A DNA stretch of 28,246 bases from Actinomycetes bacterium (GTDB taxonomy: Bacteria > Actinomycetota > Actinomycetes > Propionibacteriales > Nocardioidaceae): NCBI GenBank assembly GCA_023417775.1, contig JAEZEJ010000086.1, positions 1 to 28,246 of the forward strand. Reading direction: 5' to 3'. The translations under genes were made by a program, and so were the position numbers. Numbering within the stretch: position 1 is the stretch's first letter; each line of letters opens with the position of its first letter. The notes beneath the pieces were generated by a model. That model searched no databases and was not told the DNA's origin. It saw only the letters and a program-made list of their open reading frames with translations. Shown piece after piece: positions 7,054 to 14,547 of this stretch.

Positions 7054-7722
7054 TCATTCGGCCGGCGCTGATTCCCCGCCGGATCCCGGCTGCGCCGGCT
7101 CGGTGGGCGCCTCGGTCGTGGGAGCCGCCGTCGTCGGGGCGTCCGCGGTCGGCGCCTGCGTGGACGGTGCATCCTCGGTCGGCTGGGAGGACGTGGGATC
7201 GGCGGAGGGTTCCGTCCCCTGTTCATCGGGCGCCGGTGTCCGGTCGCCGCTTCCGCCGGAGCTGCTCACCGGCACGATCGTCCGATTGGAGGAGTTGCCG
7301 TAGGACGTCCCGGTCGCCACCTCGTAGACGCCGATGATGACGATCGCCGCCACCAGAGCGGCGCCGCTGACGAGGGCCACCGAGCGCCAGTTGAGCCGCT
7401 GGAGGCGGTCTTTCCAGGAGACCGCGGAGCCATCGGCCGCGGCGACCTCGCTCTCGTGATCCGCGGCCGCCGCGTCATCGCCCGGCCGCTCGACGACGCT
7501 GCCCTGCTCGGTCAACAGGGTCTTGCTGCGCTGCACGCCGCGTTCCAGGCTGGAGCGGTACAGCGCGGTGGCGATACCGGCGACCACGCTGCCCACGGCG
7601 GCGCCGATGAGCGTGCCGGCGACGCCGAGCCAGGAGGCCATCCAGGCGGAGGTCATCGCGGCGAGCGCACCCGCCGCGAGCTGCAGGCCGGAGAGATCGG
7701 CCAGAGGTCCTGTGCGAGGCAT
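7054..7722 (-). CDS. Membrane protein with an exported Pro/Thr-rich tail
   Basis: 222 residues. Two hydrophobic segments near 14-55 are followed by a charged cytoplasmic stretch (about 56-105), a third helix at about 112-134 and a C-terminal tail of about 85 residues made of Ser, Thr, Pro, Ala, Glu and Asp with repeated Ala-Pro-Thr units. Such tails usually span the cell wall. No known domain. The ATG at 7722 is supported by TAGCAT 7 nt upstream; the longer frame runs antisense through sbcD. It leads the operon with the TPR-like and HExxH genes. A 14-bp palindrome at 7738-7751 abuts its promoter. Confidence 0.75.
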   Translation of the reverse strand: MPRTGPLADLSGLQLAAGALAAMTSAWMASWLGVAGTLIGAAVGSVVAGIATALYRSSLERGVQRSKTLLTEQGSVVERPGDDAAAADHESEVAAADGSAVSWKDRLQRLNWRSVALVSGAALVAAIVIIGVYEVATGTSYGNSSNRTIVPVSSSGGSGDRTPAPDEQGTEPSADPTSSQPTEDAPSTQAPTADAPTTAAPTTEAPTEPAQPGSGGESAPAE

Positions 7723-7729
7723 GCTGTCG

Positions 7730-7735
7730 ATGCTA
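7730..7735 (-). promoter_or_regulatory. Leaderless -10 box for the gene at 7054-7722
   Basis: TAGCAT on the minus strand ends 7 nt before the ATG. The palindrome 7738-7751 lies 2 nt upstream, in the -10/-35 spacer. Confidence 0.4.
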
Positions 7736-7737
7736 CC

Positions 7738-7751
7738 GAGCGGTACCGCTC
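7738..7751. promoter_or_regulatory. 14-bp palindrome, candidate operator
   Basis: GAGCGGTACCGCTC is a perfect palindrome in the divergent promoter region between the three-gene envelope operon and sbcD. It is placed to block RNA polymerase at the minus-strand promoter. No regulator gene is nearby. Confidence 0.35.
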
Positions 7752-7824
7752 TACCGGAGTGACGACGGTGACACTCGTCGAGGACGGCCCGTGGTGTCGC
7801 CGGAGTTCTGTCGGCGGTGCTCGT

Positions 7825-7830
7825 TATCGT
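7825..7830 (+). promoter_or_regulatory. Leaderless -10 box for the sbcD-like gene
   Basis: TATCGT ends 6 nt before the ATG at 7837. No Shine-Dalgarno site precedes the start. Confidence 0.45.
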
Positions 7831-7836
7831 CGTGAC

Positions 7837-8964
7837 ATGCGCTTCGTGGCCACCGCCGACTGGCAGCTCGGCATGCCCGCGTCGTTCCTGCCCGATGAGG
7901 CCCGCGCCCGGTTCGCGCAGGCGCGCATCGACGTGGTCCGGCGCATCGGCGAGGTCGCGGCGGAGCGGCAGGCGGACTTCGTGGTGGTCGCCGGGGACGT
8001 CTTCGACTCCAATCAGCTGCACCGCTCGGTGGTCGCCCGGGCCTTCGACGCCCTCGCCGACTGGTCGGTACCGGTCTACCTGCTGCCCGGCAACCACGAC
8101 TGCCTCGATGCCGCCTCGATCTACCGCTCCGCGGAGTTCACCGCAGCCGTCCCCGACGGGGTCCGGGTGCTGGACGCCCCGGGCATCTACACGGCGACAC
8201 CGGGGGTGGAGCTGGTGGCCGCACCGTGGTTCGGCAAGCGACCGCTCACCGATCTGGTCGCCGATGTGCTCGCCGACCTTCCCGAGCCGTCCGGTCGCCG
8301 CCGCGTCCTCGTGGGCCACGGCGGTCTGCTCGGCATCGATCGTGACGATCCGGCCGCGATCGACCTCTCCGCGCTGACGGGGGCGCTGGCCGATCGCCGC
8401 ATCGACATCGCCATCCTGGGGGACCGTCACTCCACCACCGAGGCGGCCGATCGACTCTGGTATCCCGGGGCGCCGGAGGTCACCCGGCATCGGGAGACCG
8501 ATCCGGGTCAGGTGCTGGTGGTGGACCTGGACGAGCACACCGGCGAGGTGACGGTGACGCCGGTGCGGGTCGGCCGGTGGACCTTCCTCACGCATGAGGC
8601 GCCGCTGAACCATGACACCGATCTCGACGGTCTGGAACGCGACCTCGATCGGCTGCCGGACAAGCACCTCACGGTAGTGCGGTTGACGCTGACCGGGACG
8701 CTGACGATCCCGCAGCGGGCGAGACTGGACGAGCTGCTGGCCCGCGCGGCCGACCGCTTCGCCCATGTCTTCGTCTGGCAGCGCCGCAGTGAACTGGCCG
8801 TCCGCGGCGAGGCCGCCGACTTCGATGAGCTCGGACTCACCGGTTTCGCCGCCGACGCCGTGGCCGAGCTGGTCGAGGAGCTGAAGGGGCCGACGTCCGA
8901 GGAGGCCGCGGACGCCCTCGGTCTGCTCTATCGGCTCACCGGAGCAGCGGAGGCGGGCCGATGA
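7837..8964 (+). CDS. SbcD/Mre11-like metallophosphatase (Rv1277-like)
   Basis: 375 residues. Calcineurin-like nuclease motifs: TADWQLG (Asp8, Gln10), VAGDVFDS (Asp54), LPGNHD (Asn86, His87), VGHGG (His161) and LGDRHST (Asp196, His198). Classic SbcD/Mre11 has Asp-x-His and Gly-His-x-His at the first and last sites; here these are Asp-x-Gln and Gly-Asp-x-His. I recall the same changes in M. tuberculosis Rv1277, so this is a family trait rather than decay. It should act with the ATPase encoded next door on DNA ends. The start at 7837 follows the conserved N-terminus and the -10 box; the longer frame is antisense to the neighbour. Its stop overlaps the next start (ATGA). Confidence 0.88.
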   Translation: MRFVATADWQLGMPASFLPDEARARFAQARIDVVRRIGEVAAERQADFVVVAGDVFDSNQLHRSVVARAFDALADWSVPVYLLPGNHDCLDAASIYRSAEFTAAVPDGVRVLDAPGIYTATPGVELVAAPWFGKRPLTDLVADVLADLPEPSGRRRVLVGHGGLLGIDRDDPAAIDLSALTGALADRRIDIAILGDRHSTTEAADRLWYPGAPEVTRHRETDPGQVLVVDLDEHTGEVTVTPVRVGRWTFLTHEAPLNHDTDLDGLERDLDRLPDKHLTVVRLTLTGTLTIPQRARLDELLARAADRFAHVFVWQRRSELAVRGEAADFDELGLTGFAADAVAELVEELKGPTSEEAADALGLLYRLTGAAEAGR

Positions 8965-11546
8965 GACTGCTCCGCATGCACCTCGAGCACTTCGCGGGCA
9001 TCGACGGACCGCTGGACGTCGACTTCGCCGAGCAGGGGATCACGGTCATCGAGGGTCCCAACGAGACCGGCAAGTCCTCGATCGTGGAGGCCCTGCGGCT
9101 CATCCGCGATTTCAAGGCCTCCTCGCAGGCCGCCGAGGTGCGCGCCGCCCGGCCGACCCATGTCCAGGCCGATCCTGTCGTCGAGATCGAGCTGCGCACC
9201 GGGCCTTATCACCTGACCTACGCCAAGACCTTCGCCCGCAAGGGCACCACGCGGCTCACCGTGCACGCGCCCGCGGCGGAGAGCCTCACCGGCGACACTG
9301 CCCACGACCGCGCCACGGCGATCTTCGCGGAGACCGCCGATCTCGCGTTGTGGTCGGCCTTGCAGGCGACGCAGGGGGAGCCGCTCGCGCAGCCGGTGCT
9401 GGCCACGCTGGTGCCTCTGCACAGCGCCCTGGCGTCCCTCGGGGGCGAGGATGCCGCCGGCGGTCACGATGAGCTGATGCGACGGGTCGAGGCCGAGTAC
9501 CTGATGTACTACACGCCGACCGGCCGGCCGACGGGCGAGCACGCCCGGCTGGAGGGGGAGCTGGCCGAGGCCGAGGCGCAGGCGGAGAGCGCCGCGGACG
9601 CGCTCGCCGAGATCTCCCGTCTGACCGAGAGCCACGAGCGTCTGATCCTGCGTCGCGAGGAGCTGACCGTCTCCATCGCCGTGCAGCGCAAGGAGGTCGC
9701 CACCCTCACGGAGCGATGCGCCGAGCTGGATCAGCTGCGCCAGGAGCTGCGAGAGGCGCAGCGTATCGCGGAAGGGGCCGGCCAGACCCTCACCATCCGG
9801 CAGGAGGCGGCCGAGCGCCGGGCGACGCTCGTCGCCGAGCTCGAGGAGGCCGAGCGGGCACGCCGCGAGGCCGAGCTCGCCGAGACCGCGGCCACGACCG
9901 CGGTGGAGGAGCACGAGGCACAGGGCGGCCCGGAGGATCCCGACACCGCCGTCGATGCGGCCAGGACCGAGCTCGACCGGGCGGCGGCCGAGCAGGAGCG
10001 TGCTCGCGCCCAGCAGGGGCTGGAGCAGACGCTGCGGCGTCTCGGCGAGGCTCAGGCCGCGCATGCGGCGCGGGACGAGGCCCGTGCCGCTCTCCGGGAG
10101 AATGCCGTCGACGAGGCGGCGGTCCAGCGACTCCAGGACGATCACCTGCGCTGGCAGACGGCGGTCGCGCGCAGCGCGGCCGCCGCCCCGACGCTGACCC
10201 TCGAACGCCTGGGCGATCAGCCCGTCCTGCTCGACGGGCAGGAGGGCGAGGTCCGCGAGCATCCGGTGGTGCGACCGGTCGTCGTCGAGGTGCCGGGCAC
10301 GGCCCGGGTGACCATCAGCCCTCCGGCCCCGCTCGCGGACGAGGTCGCCGAGGCCGATCGCCTGCATCGCGAATACCGTCGCGCCTGCGAGGCCCTGGGT
10401 GTCACCGATCTGGAGGACGCACGCACCCGGGCGCGGCTGCGGTCCGAGCAGGAGCGCAGGCTCGCCGATGGCACGGCGGAGCTGCGGCGGGCGCTCGGCG
10501 AGGATGACTCACTGACCCAGCTGGAGGAGCGGGCCGAGCGCTGTCGAGAGCGCGTCGGGGACGACGAGCCCCCGGCGGTGGACGAGGCGGCTGAGCGGCA
10601 TCGCGCCGCCGTCGACGCCTACCGGCGGGTCGTGGCCGCGGCTGAGGAGTCGAGGGCCGAGCGGCGCCGGGCCTTCGCGATCGGGCAGGAGCTGCGCGAC
10701 CGGCTGGTGCGCGCCGGCACGGCGGCCGAACACGTGCGCGCTCGCGCCGAACGGGCTGCCGCCGCGCTGTCCACCGATCGGGAACACGCCGACGACGCGA
10801 CCGTCGCGGCCGCGGTCGAGGAGGCCCGAGAAGCCGCCGACCGTGCGGCTGCGGCGGTGACCCGGGTGGAGGAGGTGCTGAGCGAGCACGGCGCGGATGA
10901 GCTCGCCTCGGAGGTCGACGCGCGCTCCGATGCCCTGGAGACCGCCGAGCGCCGGCTGCGCGAGCTGGACGACGAGGTCATCGCCGTGGAGGCCACCTTG
11001 GAGGTGCGTGGCGGCGAGGGCCTGCAGGATGCCGCCAACCGTGCGGCCGAGACGGTGGCGGATCTGCGCCGGCGCTGGGCATCGGTCGATTCCCGTGCCC
11101 GCGCCGCGCGCCGCCTGCAGCTCGCATTGACCGAGCACGCTCATCGCGCACGTCGTCGTTACGTCGGACCCTTCCGCACCGCCATCGCCGATCTCGGCCG
11201 GACCGTCTTCGGTCCGAGCTTCGATGTCGAGATCGGCGAGGATCTGAGCATTCTCACCCGCACCCTCGACGGGCGCACCGTCCCCTTCGCGTCCTTGTCC
11301 GGCGGGGCCAAGGAGCAGCTCGGCGTCCTCGGCCGGGTCGCCACCGCGCGGCTGGTGGACGGCGATGACGGTGCCCCGGTGATCCTCGACGACATCCTCG
11401 GCTACGCCGATCCGCTGCGCCGGCAGCGGGTGCTGGCGATGCTGCGGCAGGTGGCGCGCGAGGGTCAGGTGCAGATCATCGTGCTCACCTGCGAGCCCAG
11501 TCGATTCGATCTCCTGGTGCCCGACATCTCACGACGCCTGGGCTAG
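8961..11546 (+). CDS. SbcC/Rad50-like coiled-coil ATPase without a zinc hook (Rv1278-like)
   Basis: 861 residues, shorter than most SbcC. Walker A GPNETGKSS at 32-40; two long Glu/Arg/Ala-rich coiled coils (roughly 190-390 and 470-740); ABC signature LSGGAKEQL at 779-787; Walker B VILDD at 807-811. No Cys-x-x-Cys was found at the apex between the coils; a short globular insert near 400-455 is there instead. It is the partner of the nuclease-like protein, whose stop codon it overlaps by 4 nt. The size and pairing match M. tuberculosis Rv1278. The role is inferred to be processing of DNA ends or damage repair in the cytoplasm. Confidence 0.88.
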   Translation: MRLLRMHLEHFAGIDGPLDVDFAEQGITVIEGPNETGKSSIVEALRLIRDFKASSQAAEVRAARPTHVQADPVVEIELRTGPYHLTYAKTFARKGTTRLTVHAPAAESLTGDTAHDRATAIFAETADLALWSALQATQGEPLAQPVLATLVPLHSALASLGGEDAAGGHDELMRRVEAEYLMYYTPTGRPTGEHARLEGELAEAEAQAESAADALAEISRLTESHERLILRREELTVSIAVQRKEVATLTERCAELDQLRQELREAQRIAEGAGQTLTIRQEAAERRATLVAELEEAERARREAELAETAATTAVEEHEAQGGPEDPDTAVDAARTELDRAAAEQERARAQQGLEQTLRRLGEAQAAHAARDEARAALRENAVDEAAVQRLQDDHLRWQTAVARSAAAAPTLTLERLGDQPVLLDGQEGEVREHPVVRPVVVEVPGTARVTISPPAPLADEVAEADRLHREYRRACEALGVTDLEDARTRARLRSEQERRLADGTAELRRALGEDDSLTQLEERAERCRERVGDDEPPAVDEAAERHRAAVDAYRRVVAAAEESRAERRRAFAIGQELRDRLVRAGTAAEHVRARAERAAAALSTDREHADDATVAAAVEEAREAADRAAAAVTRVEEVLSEHGADELASEVDARSDALETAERRLRELDDEVIAVEATLEVRGGEGLQDAANRAAETVADLRRRWASVDSRARAARRLQLALTEHAHRARRRYVGPFRTAIADLGRTVFGPSFDVEIGEDLSILTRTLDGRTVPFASLSGGAKEQLGVLGRVATARLVDGDDGAPVILDDILGYADPLRRQRVLAMLRQVAREGQVQIIVLTCEPSRFDLLVPDISRRLG

Positions 11547-11579
11547 GGGATCAGGGGATGGGTTCTGGGTCAGCCCAGG
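11537..11579. terminator. Weak hairpin over two convergent stop codons
   Basis: CCTGGGCT at 11537-11544 pairs with 11572-11579 (8 bp, 27-nt loop); a smaller 5-bp stem (11565-11569 with 11574-11578) competes. Only 23 bp separate the two stops. Confidence 0.35.
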
Positions 11580-12733
11580 GCCTGTTCCACATCGGCGAGC
11601 AGATCGTGGACGTCCTCGATGCCGACGGAGAGGCGGACGAGGTCATCGGGCACCTCGAGCGCGGATCCCGCCGTGGACGCGTGGGTCATCGCACCGGGAT
11701 GCTCGATCAGGGACTCGATGCCGCCCAGGCTCTCGGCCAGCGTGAAGATCCGCGTACGCGAGCAGAAGTCGAGCGCCGCCTCGCGGCCACCGGCGAGCCG
11801 CACCGAGATCATGCCGCCGTAGCGACGCATCTGGCGCTCGGCGGCCGCGTGCCCGGGATGATCGGGCAGACCCGGATAGAGCACCTGGGCCACGGCGCGG
11901 TGGCCGAGGAGCAGATCGACGATCGCCTCGGCGTTGTCGCAGTGCCGGTCCATCCGCAGCGCGAGGGTCTTGGCGCCGCGCATCGTCAGATAGGCATCGA
12001 AGGGCCCGGGCACGCCGCCGGCACCGTTCTGCAGGAAGGCGAAGCCGGCGTCCAGCTCCTCGTCGTCGGTGATCAGCGCGCCGCCGACGACATCGGAGTG
12101 TCCGCCGATGTACTTCGTGGTCGAGTGCAGGACGATGTCGGCGCCGAGCGGGAGTGGTTGCTGCAGATAGGGGGAGGCGAAGGTGTTGTCCACGACGAGC
12201 CGGACCCCGGTGGACCGGGTGACCTCCGCGATCGCGGCGATATCGCCGATATTGAGCAGCGGATTGGTCGGTGTCTCGATCCACACCGCCTTGGTGTCGG
12301 TCGTGACAGCCGCGCGTACGGCATCGACATCATTGACCGCCACGGGCGTGTAGGTGACGCCCCACTGGGTGAAGACCTTGTCGATCAGCCGGAAGGTGCC
12401 GCCATAGGCGTCATCGGGGATGACCAGGTGGTCTCCGGGCTTGAGCAGGGTGCGCAGAGCGGTGTCGGTGGCGGCCATGCCGGAGCTGAAGCCGCGTCCG
12501 TAGCGCCCGTTCTCCAGCGAGGCGAGGTTCGCCTCCAGGGCCGCGCGGGTCGGATTGCCCGTGCGGGCGTACTCGTACCCGCCGCGCATGCCGCCGACGC
12601 CGTCCTGGGCGAAGGTCGAGCTCGCGTAGATCGGGACGTTGACCGCGCCGTTCTCGGCATTCGGCTCGTAGCCGGCATGGATCGCCCGGGTCGCGAAACC
12701 GTGCTGGGTTCGCTCGCTGTGCTCGGTGGTCAT
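11570..12733 (-). CDS. metB: Cystathionine gamma-synthase/lyase
   Basis: 387 residues, a PLP enzyme of the Cys/Met metabolism family. Seen: GYEYARTGNPTR near 52-63, the PLP-stacking region GFSSGMAATD at 81-90, WIETPTNPLL at 151-160, VVDNTF at 180-185 and the PLP Schiff-base lysine Lys207 in HSTTKYIGGH. Mycobacterial MetB is annotated as a gamma-synthase; lying beside cbs, this one could equally be the gamma-lyase of reverse transsulfuration (cystathionine to cysteine). The start ATG at 12733 is shared with the stop of a 28-codon micro-ORF (ATGA). Residues 4-9 (EHSERT) are encoded by a copy of the same repeat that starts the micro-ORF; conserved sequence begins at about residue 12. No promoter of its own is seen. 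Confidence 0.92.
   Translation of the reverse strand: MTTEHSERTQHGFATRAIHAGYEPNAENGAVNVPIYASSTFAQDGVGGMRGGYEYARTGNPTRAALEANLASLENGRYGRGFSSGMAATDTALRTLLKPGDHLVIPDDAYGGTFRLIDKVFTQWGVTYTPVAVNDVDAVRAAVTTDTKAVWIETPTNPLLNIGDIAAIAEVTRSTGVRLVVDNTFASPYLQQPLPLGADIVLHSTTKYIGGHSDVVGGALITDDEELDAGFAFLQNGAGGVPGPFDAYLTMRGAKTLALRMDRHCDNAEAIVDLLLGHRAVAQVLYPGLPDHPGHAAAERQMRRYGGMISVRLAGGREAALDFCSRTRIFTLAESLGGIESLIEHPGAMTHASTAGSALEVPDDLVRLSVGIEDVHDLLADVEQALG
12707..12725 (-). repeat. SER repeat, copy inside the start of metB
   Basis: CGAGCACAGCGAGCGAACC on the minus strand, identical over 19 nt to 12793-12811, 86 nt away. It encodes EHSERT in the metB frame. Confidence 0.85.
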
Positions 12734-12816
12734 GCCGTCACCGCCTGGAGGAGAAAGAGCGTAGGTCGGTGCTGGCCTGACCCGGTACCGATGGTTCGCT
12801 CGCTGTGCTCGCTCAT
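12730..12816 (-). CDS. 28-residue micro-ORF bridging cbs and metB
   Basis: ATG at 12816-12814 overlaps the cbs stop (ATGA). The frame reads MSEHSERTIGTGSGQHRPTL, then eight more residues, and ends at TGA 12732-12730, which overlaps the metB ATG (again ATGA). A ribosome could pass from cbs through this ORF to metB without leaving the mRNA. Whether the peptide itself does anything is unknown; coupling is the simplest role. The ORF begins with the repeat shared with the hemY-hemQ junction. A purine-poor stretch (CTCTTTCTCCTCCAGG) precedes metB, so metB lacks a good Shine-Dalgarno site of its own. Confidence 0.5.
   Translation of the reverse strand: MSEHSERTIGTGSGQHRPTLFLLQAVTA
12793..12811 (-). 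repeat. SER repeat, copy at the cbs-metB junction
   Basis: CGAGCACAGCGAGCGAACC, start of the bridging micro-ORF. It differs at two internal bases from the copy between hemY and hemQ. Confidence 0.85.
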
Positions 12817-14186
12817 ACATGTGCTCCCAACAGATCGAGGCGGGTGAGGACACCGAGGGGCGTGCCCTCATCGACGACGAGAAGGGCGTCGCGTTCGCTC
12901 AGCGCCTCCAGGCCGGCCCGCAGACCCTCGCCCGCGCCGATCAACGGCAGCGAGGGCTCCATGTGGTCGGCCACGGCATCGGCCAGCTGCGCCCGGCCCT
13001 CGAAGACGGCGCTGACGAGCTCGCGCTCGCTGACGCTGCCGGCGACCTCGCCGATCACCACCGGCGGCTCAGGGCCGACGACGGGCATCTGCGAGACCCC
13101 GTACTCGCGCATGATCTCGATCGCATCGCGCACGGTCTCCGAGGGGTGGGTGTGCACGAGGGCGGGGATGGCGCCGGACTTGCGACGCAGCACATCGCCG
13201 ATCGACGTGCTCGCCTCCGTTCCGCCGAGGGGCGTGCGCAGGAAGCCGTAGGAGGCGAGCCAGTCGTCATTGAAGATCTTGGACAGGTAGCCGCGGCCGC
13301 CGTCGGGCAGCAGCACGACCACGATGTCATCGGGGTCGGCCCGCTCGGCCACGCGGACGGCCGCGACGACGGCCATCCCGCAGGACCCGCCCACGAGCAG
13401 TCCTTCCTCGCGGGCGAGCCGACGCGTCATCTCGAAGGAGTCGGCATCGGAGACCGCGATGATCTCGTCGGGGACCGACGGATCGTAGGCCGAGGGCCAG
13501 AAGTCCTCGCCGACACCCTCGACGAGATACGGGCGTCCGGTGCCCCCGGAGTAGACCGATCCGATCGGGTCGGCGCCGATGACCCGGATCGAGGGGTTCC
13601 GCTCCTTCAGATAGCGACCCGCCCCGGTGATGGTGCCGCCCGTGCCGACCCCGGCGACGAAGTGGGTGACGCGGCCATCGGTGTCGTCCCAGATCTCCGG
13701 GCCGGTGGTCTCGTAGTGGGACGCCGGGCCGGCGGGATTGGAGTACTGGTCGGGCTTCCACGCGCCCTCGGTCTCCTGGACCAGGCGGTCGGAGACCGAG
13801 TAGTAGGAGTCCGGATGCTCCGGCGGGACGGCGGTGGGGCAGACGACCACCTCGGCCCCATAGGCACGCAGCACATTGCGCTTGTCCTCGCTGACCTTGT
13901 CCGGGCAGACGAAGATGCAGTGGTAACCGCGCTGCTGGGCGACGAGCGCGAGGCCGACCCCGGTATTGCCGGAGGTCGGCTCGACGATCGTGCCGCCCGG
14001 GCGGAGCGCCCCGCTCGCCTCGGCCTCGTCGACCATCTTCACGGCGATGCGGTCCTTCGCACTCCCGCCGGGATTCAGGTACTCGATCTTGGCGGCGATG
14101 GTGGCGCCACCGGCAGGTGAGACGGAGTTGAGTCGGACGAGGGGAGTGCCCCCGATGAGGTCGACGACGTGGTCTGCGATCGGCAT
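12813..14186 (-). CDS. cbs: Cystathionine beta-synthase
   Basis: 457 residues. It condenses serine and homocysteine to cystathionine. The PLP domain fills about 1-320: Lys44 in NPGGSAKDR, the substrate loop TSGNTG at 71-76, GVGTGGTITG near 174-183 and a C-terminal PLP-phosphate or ring contact region GGSCGMA. Two CBS domains occupy about 330-457 (from TSIGDVLRRK to TRLDLLGAHV). This matches M. tuberculosis Rv1077 in length and plan, and metB lies downstream in both; the intervening pra gene of that species is absent and a micro-ORF is found instead. The start at 14186 is supported by CACAAT 6 nt upstream. A plain cysteine synthase is excluded by the CBS domains. Confidence 0.93.
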   Translation of the reverse strand: MPIADHVVDLIGGTPLVRLNSVSPAGGATIAAKIEYLNPGGSAKDRIAVKMVDEAEASGALRPGGTIVEPTSGNTGVGLALVAQQRGYHCIFVCPDKVSEDKRNVLRAYGAEVVVCPTAVPPEHPDSYYSVSDRLVQETEGAWKPDQYSNPAGPASHYETTGPEIWDDTDGRVTHFVAGVGTGGTITGAGRYLKERNPSIRVIGADPIGSVYSGGTGRPYLVEGVGEDFWPSAYDPSVPDEIIAVSDADSFEMTRRLAREEGLLVGGSCGMAVVAAVRVAERADPDDIVVVLLPDGGRGYLSKIFNDDWLASYGFLRTPLGGTEASTSIGDVLRRKSGAIPALVHTHPSETVRDAIEIMREYGVSQMPVVGPEPPVVIGEVAGSVSERELVSAVFEGRAQLADAVADHMEPSLPLIGAGEGLRAGLEALSERDALLVVDEGTPLGVLTRLDLLGAHV

Positions 14187-14192
14187 ATCGCC

Positions 14193-14198
14193 ATTGTG
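14193..14198 (-). promoter_or_regulatory. Leaderless -10 box for cbs
   Basis: CACAAT in TGACACAATGG, ending 6 nt before the ATG; the same string stands before tgt at the same spacing. Confidence 0.45.
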
Positions 14199-14226
14199 TC
14201 AGCCTCGTGGTGTCGGCGGTCCGGGG

Positions 14227-14547
14227 TCAGGAGCGCAGGGGGCGTCCGTGCTCATCGGTCGGGCGTCCGACGAGGATGAGGATGCCGTCGATGAAGGGCC
14301 ACAGCGCGCCGAGGCCGCAGGTCACGAGGGTCACGACCAGCTGGATCACGCCGGTGGTGATGTCGCCCATGTACATCCGGCCGATGCCCAGCGGGACGAG
14401 GATCTGCAGCAGCCCGGCGATGATCTTGGACCGGTCCGAATAGGGCGCACCGGTGGCGGGTTCGCGGCCGTAGGGGGCTTCGGGGGACGGCCCCCACCAA
14501 CCCGGTCCGGAAGGACCGGGCTGGTGGGGCGGCGGCGGGTACGACAT
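14227..14547 (-). CDS. TM2-domain membrane protein
   Basis: 106 residues. A Pro/Gly/Tyr-rich N-terminus (1-38) precedes two membrane helices joined by a short loop: GLLQILVPLGIGRMYMGD at about 45-62 and an ITTGVIQLVVTLVTCGLGALWPFIDGILI region at about 63-91, the TM2 pattern with its Gly-x-Gly-Arg-x-Tyr-x-Gly core. The function of bacterial TM2 proteins is not settled. The ATG shares one base with the secDF stop (TGATG), so it is translated together with secDF. Next gene downstream is cbs, 40 nt away, with its own promoter. Confidence 0.85.
   Translation of the reverse strand: MSYPPPPHQPGPSGPGWWGPSPEAPYGREPATGAPYSDRSKIIAGLLQILVPLGIGRMYMGDITTGVIQLVVTLVTCGLGALWPFIDGILILVGRPTDEHGRPLRS

Noticed and set aside
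8928..10367. 479-residue minus-strand frame inside the ATPase gene
   Set aside because: Antisense to a clear Walker-motif protein; no start signal and low-complexity composition.
8961..11546. A hidden zinc hook in the ATPase
   Set aside because: Read through the coiled coils; only isolated Cys residues are present, no Cys-x-x-Cys.
14227..14547. The pra antigen gene next to cbs
   Set aside because: It has a Pro-rich start but a TM2 domain instead of RDD, and it lies upstream of cbs rather than between cbs and metB.
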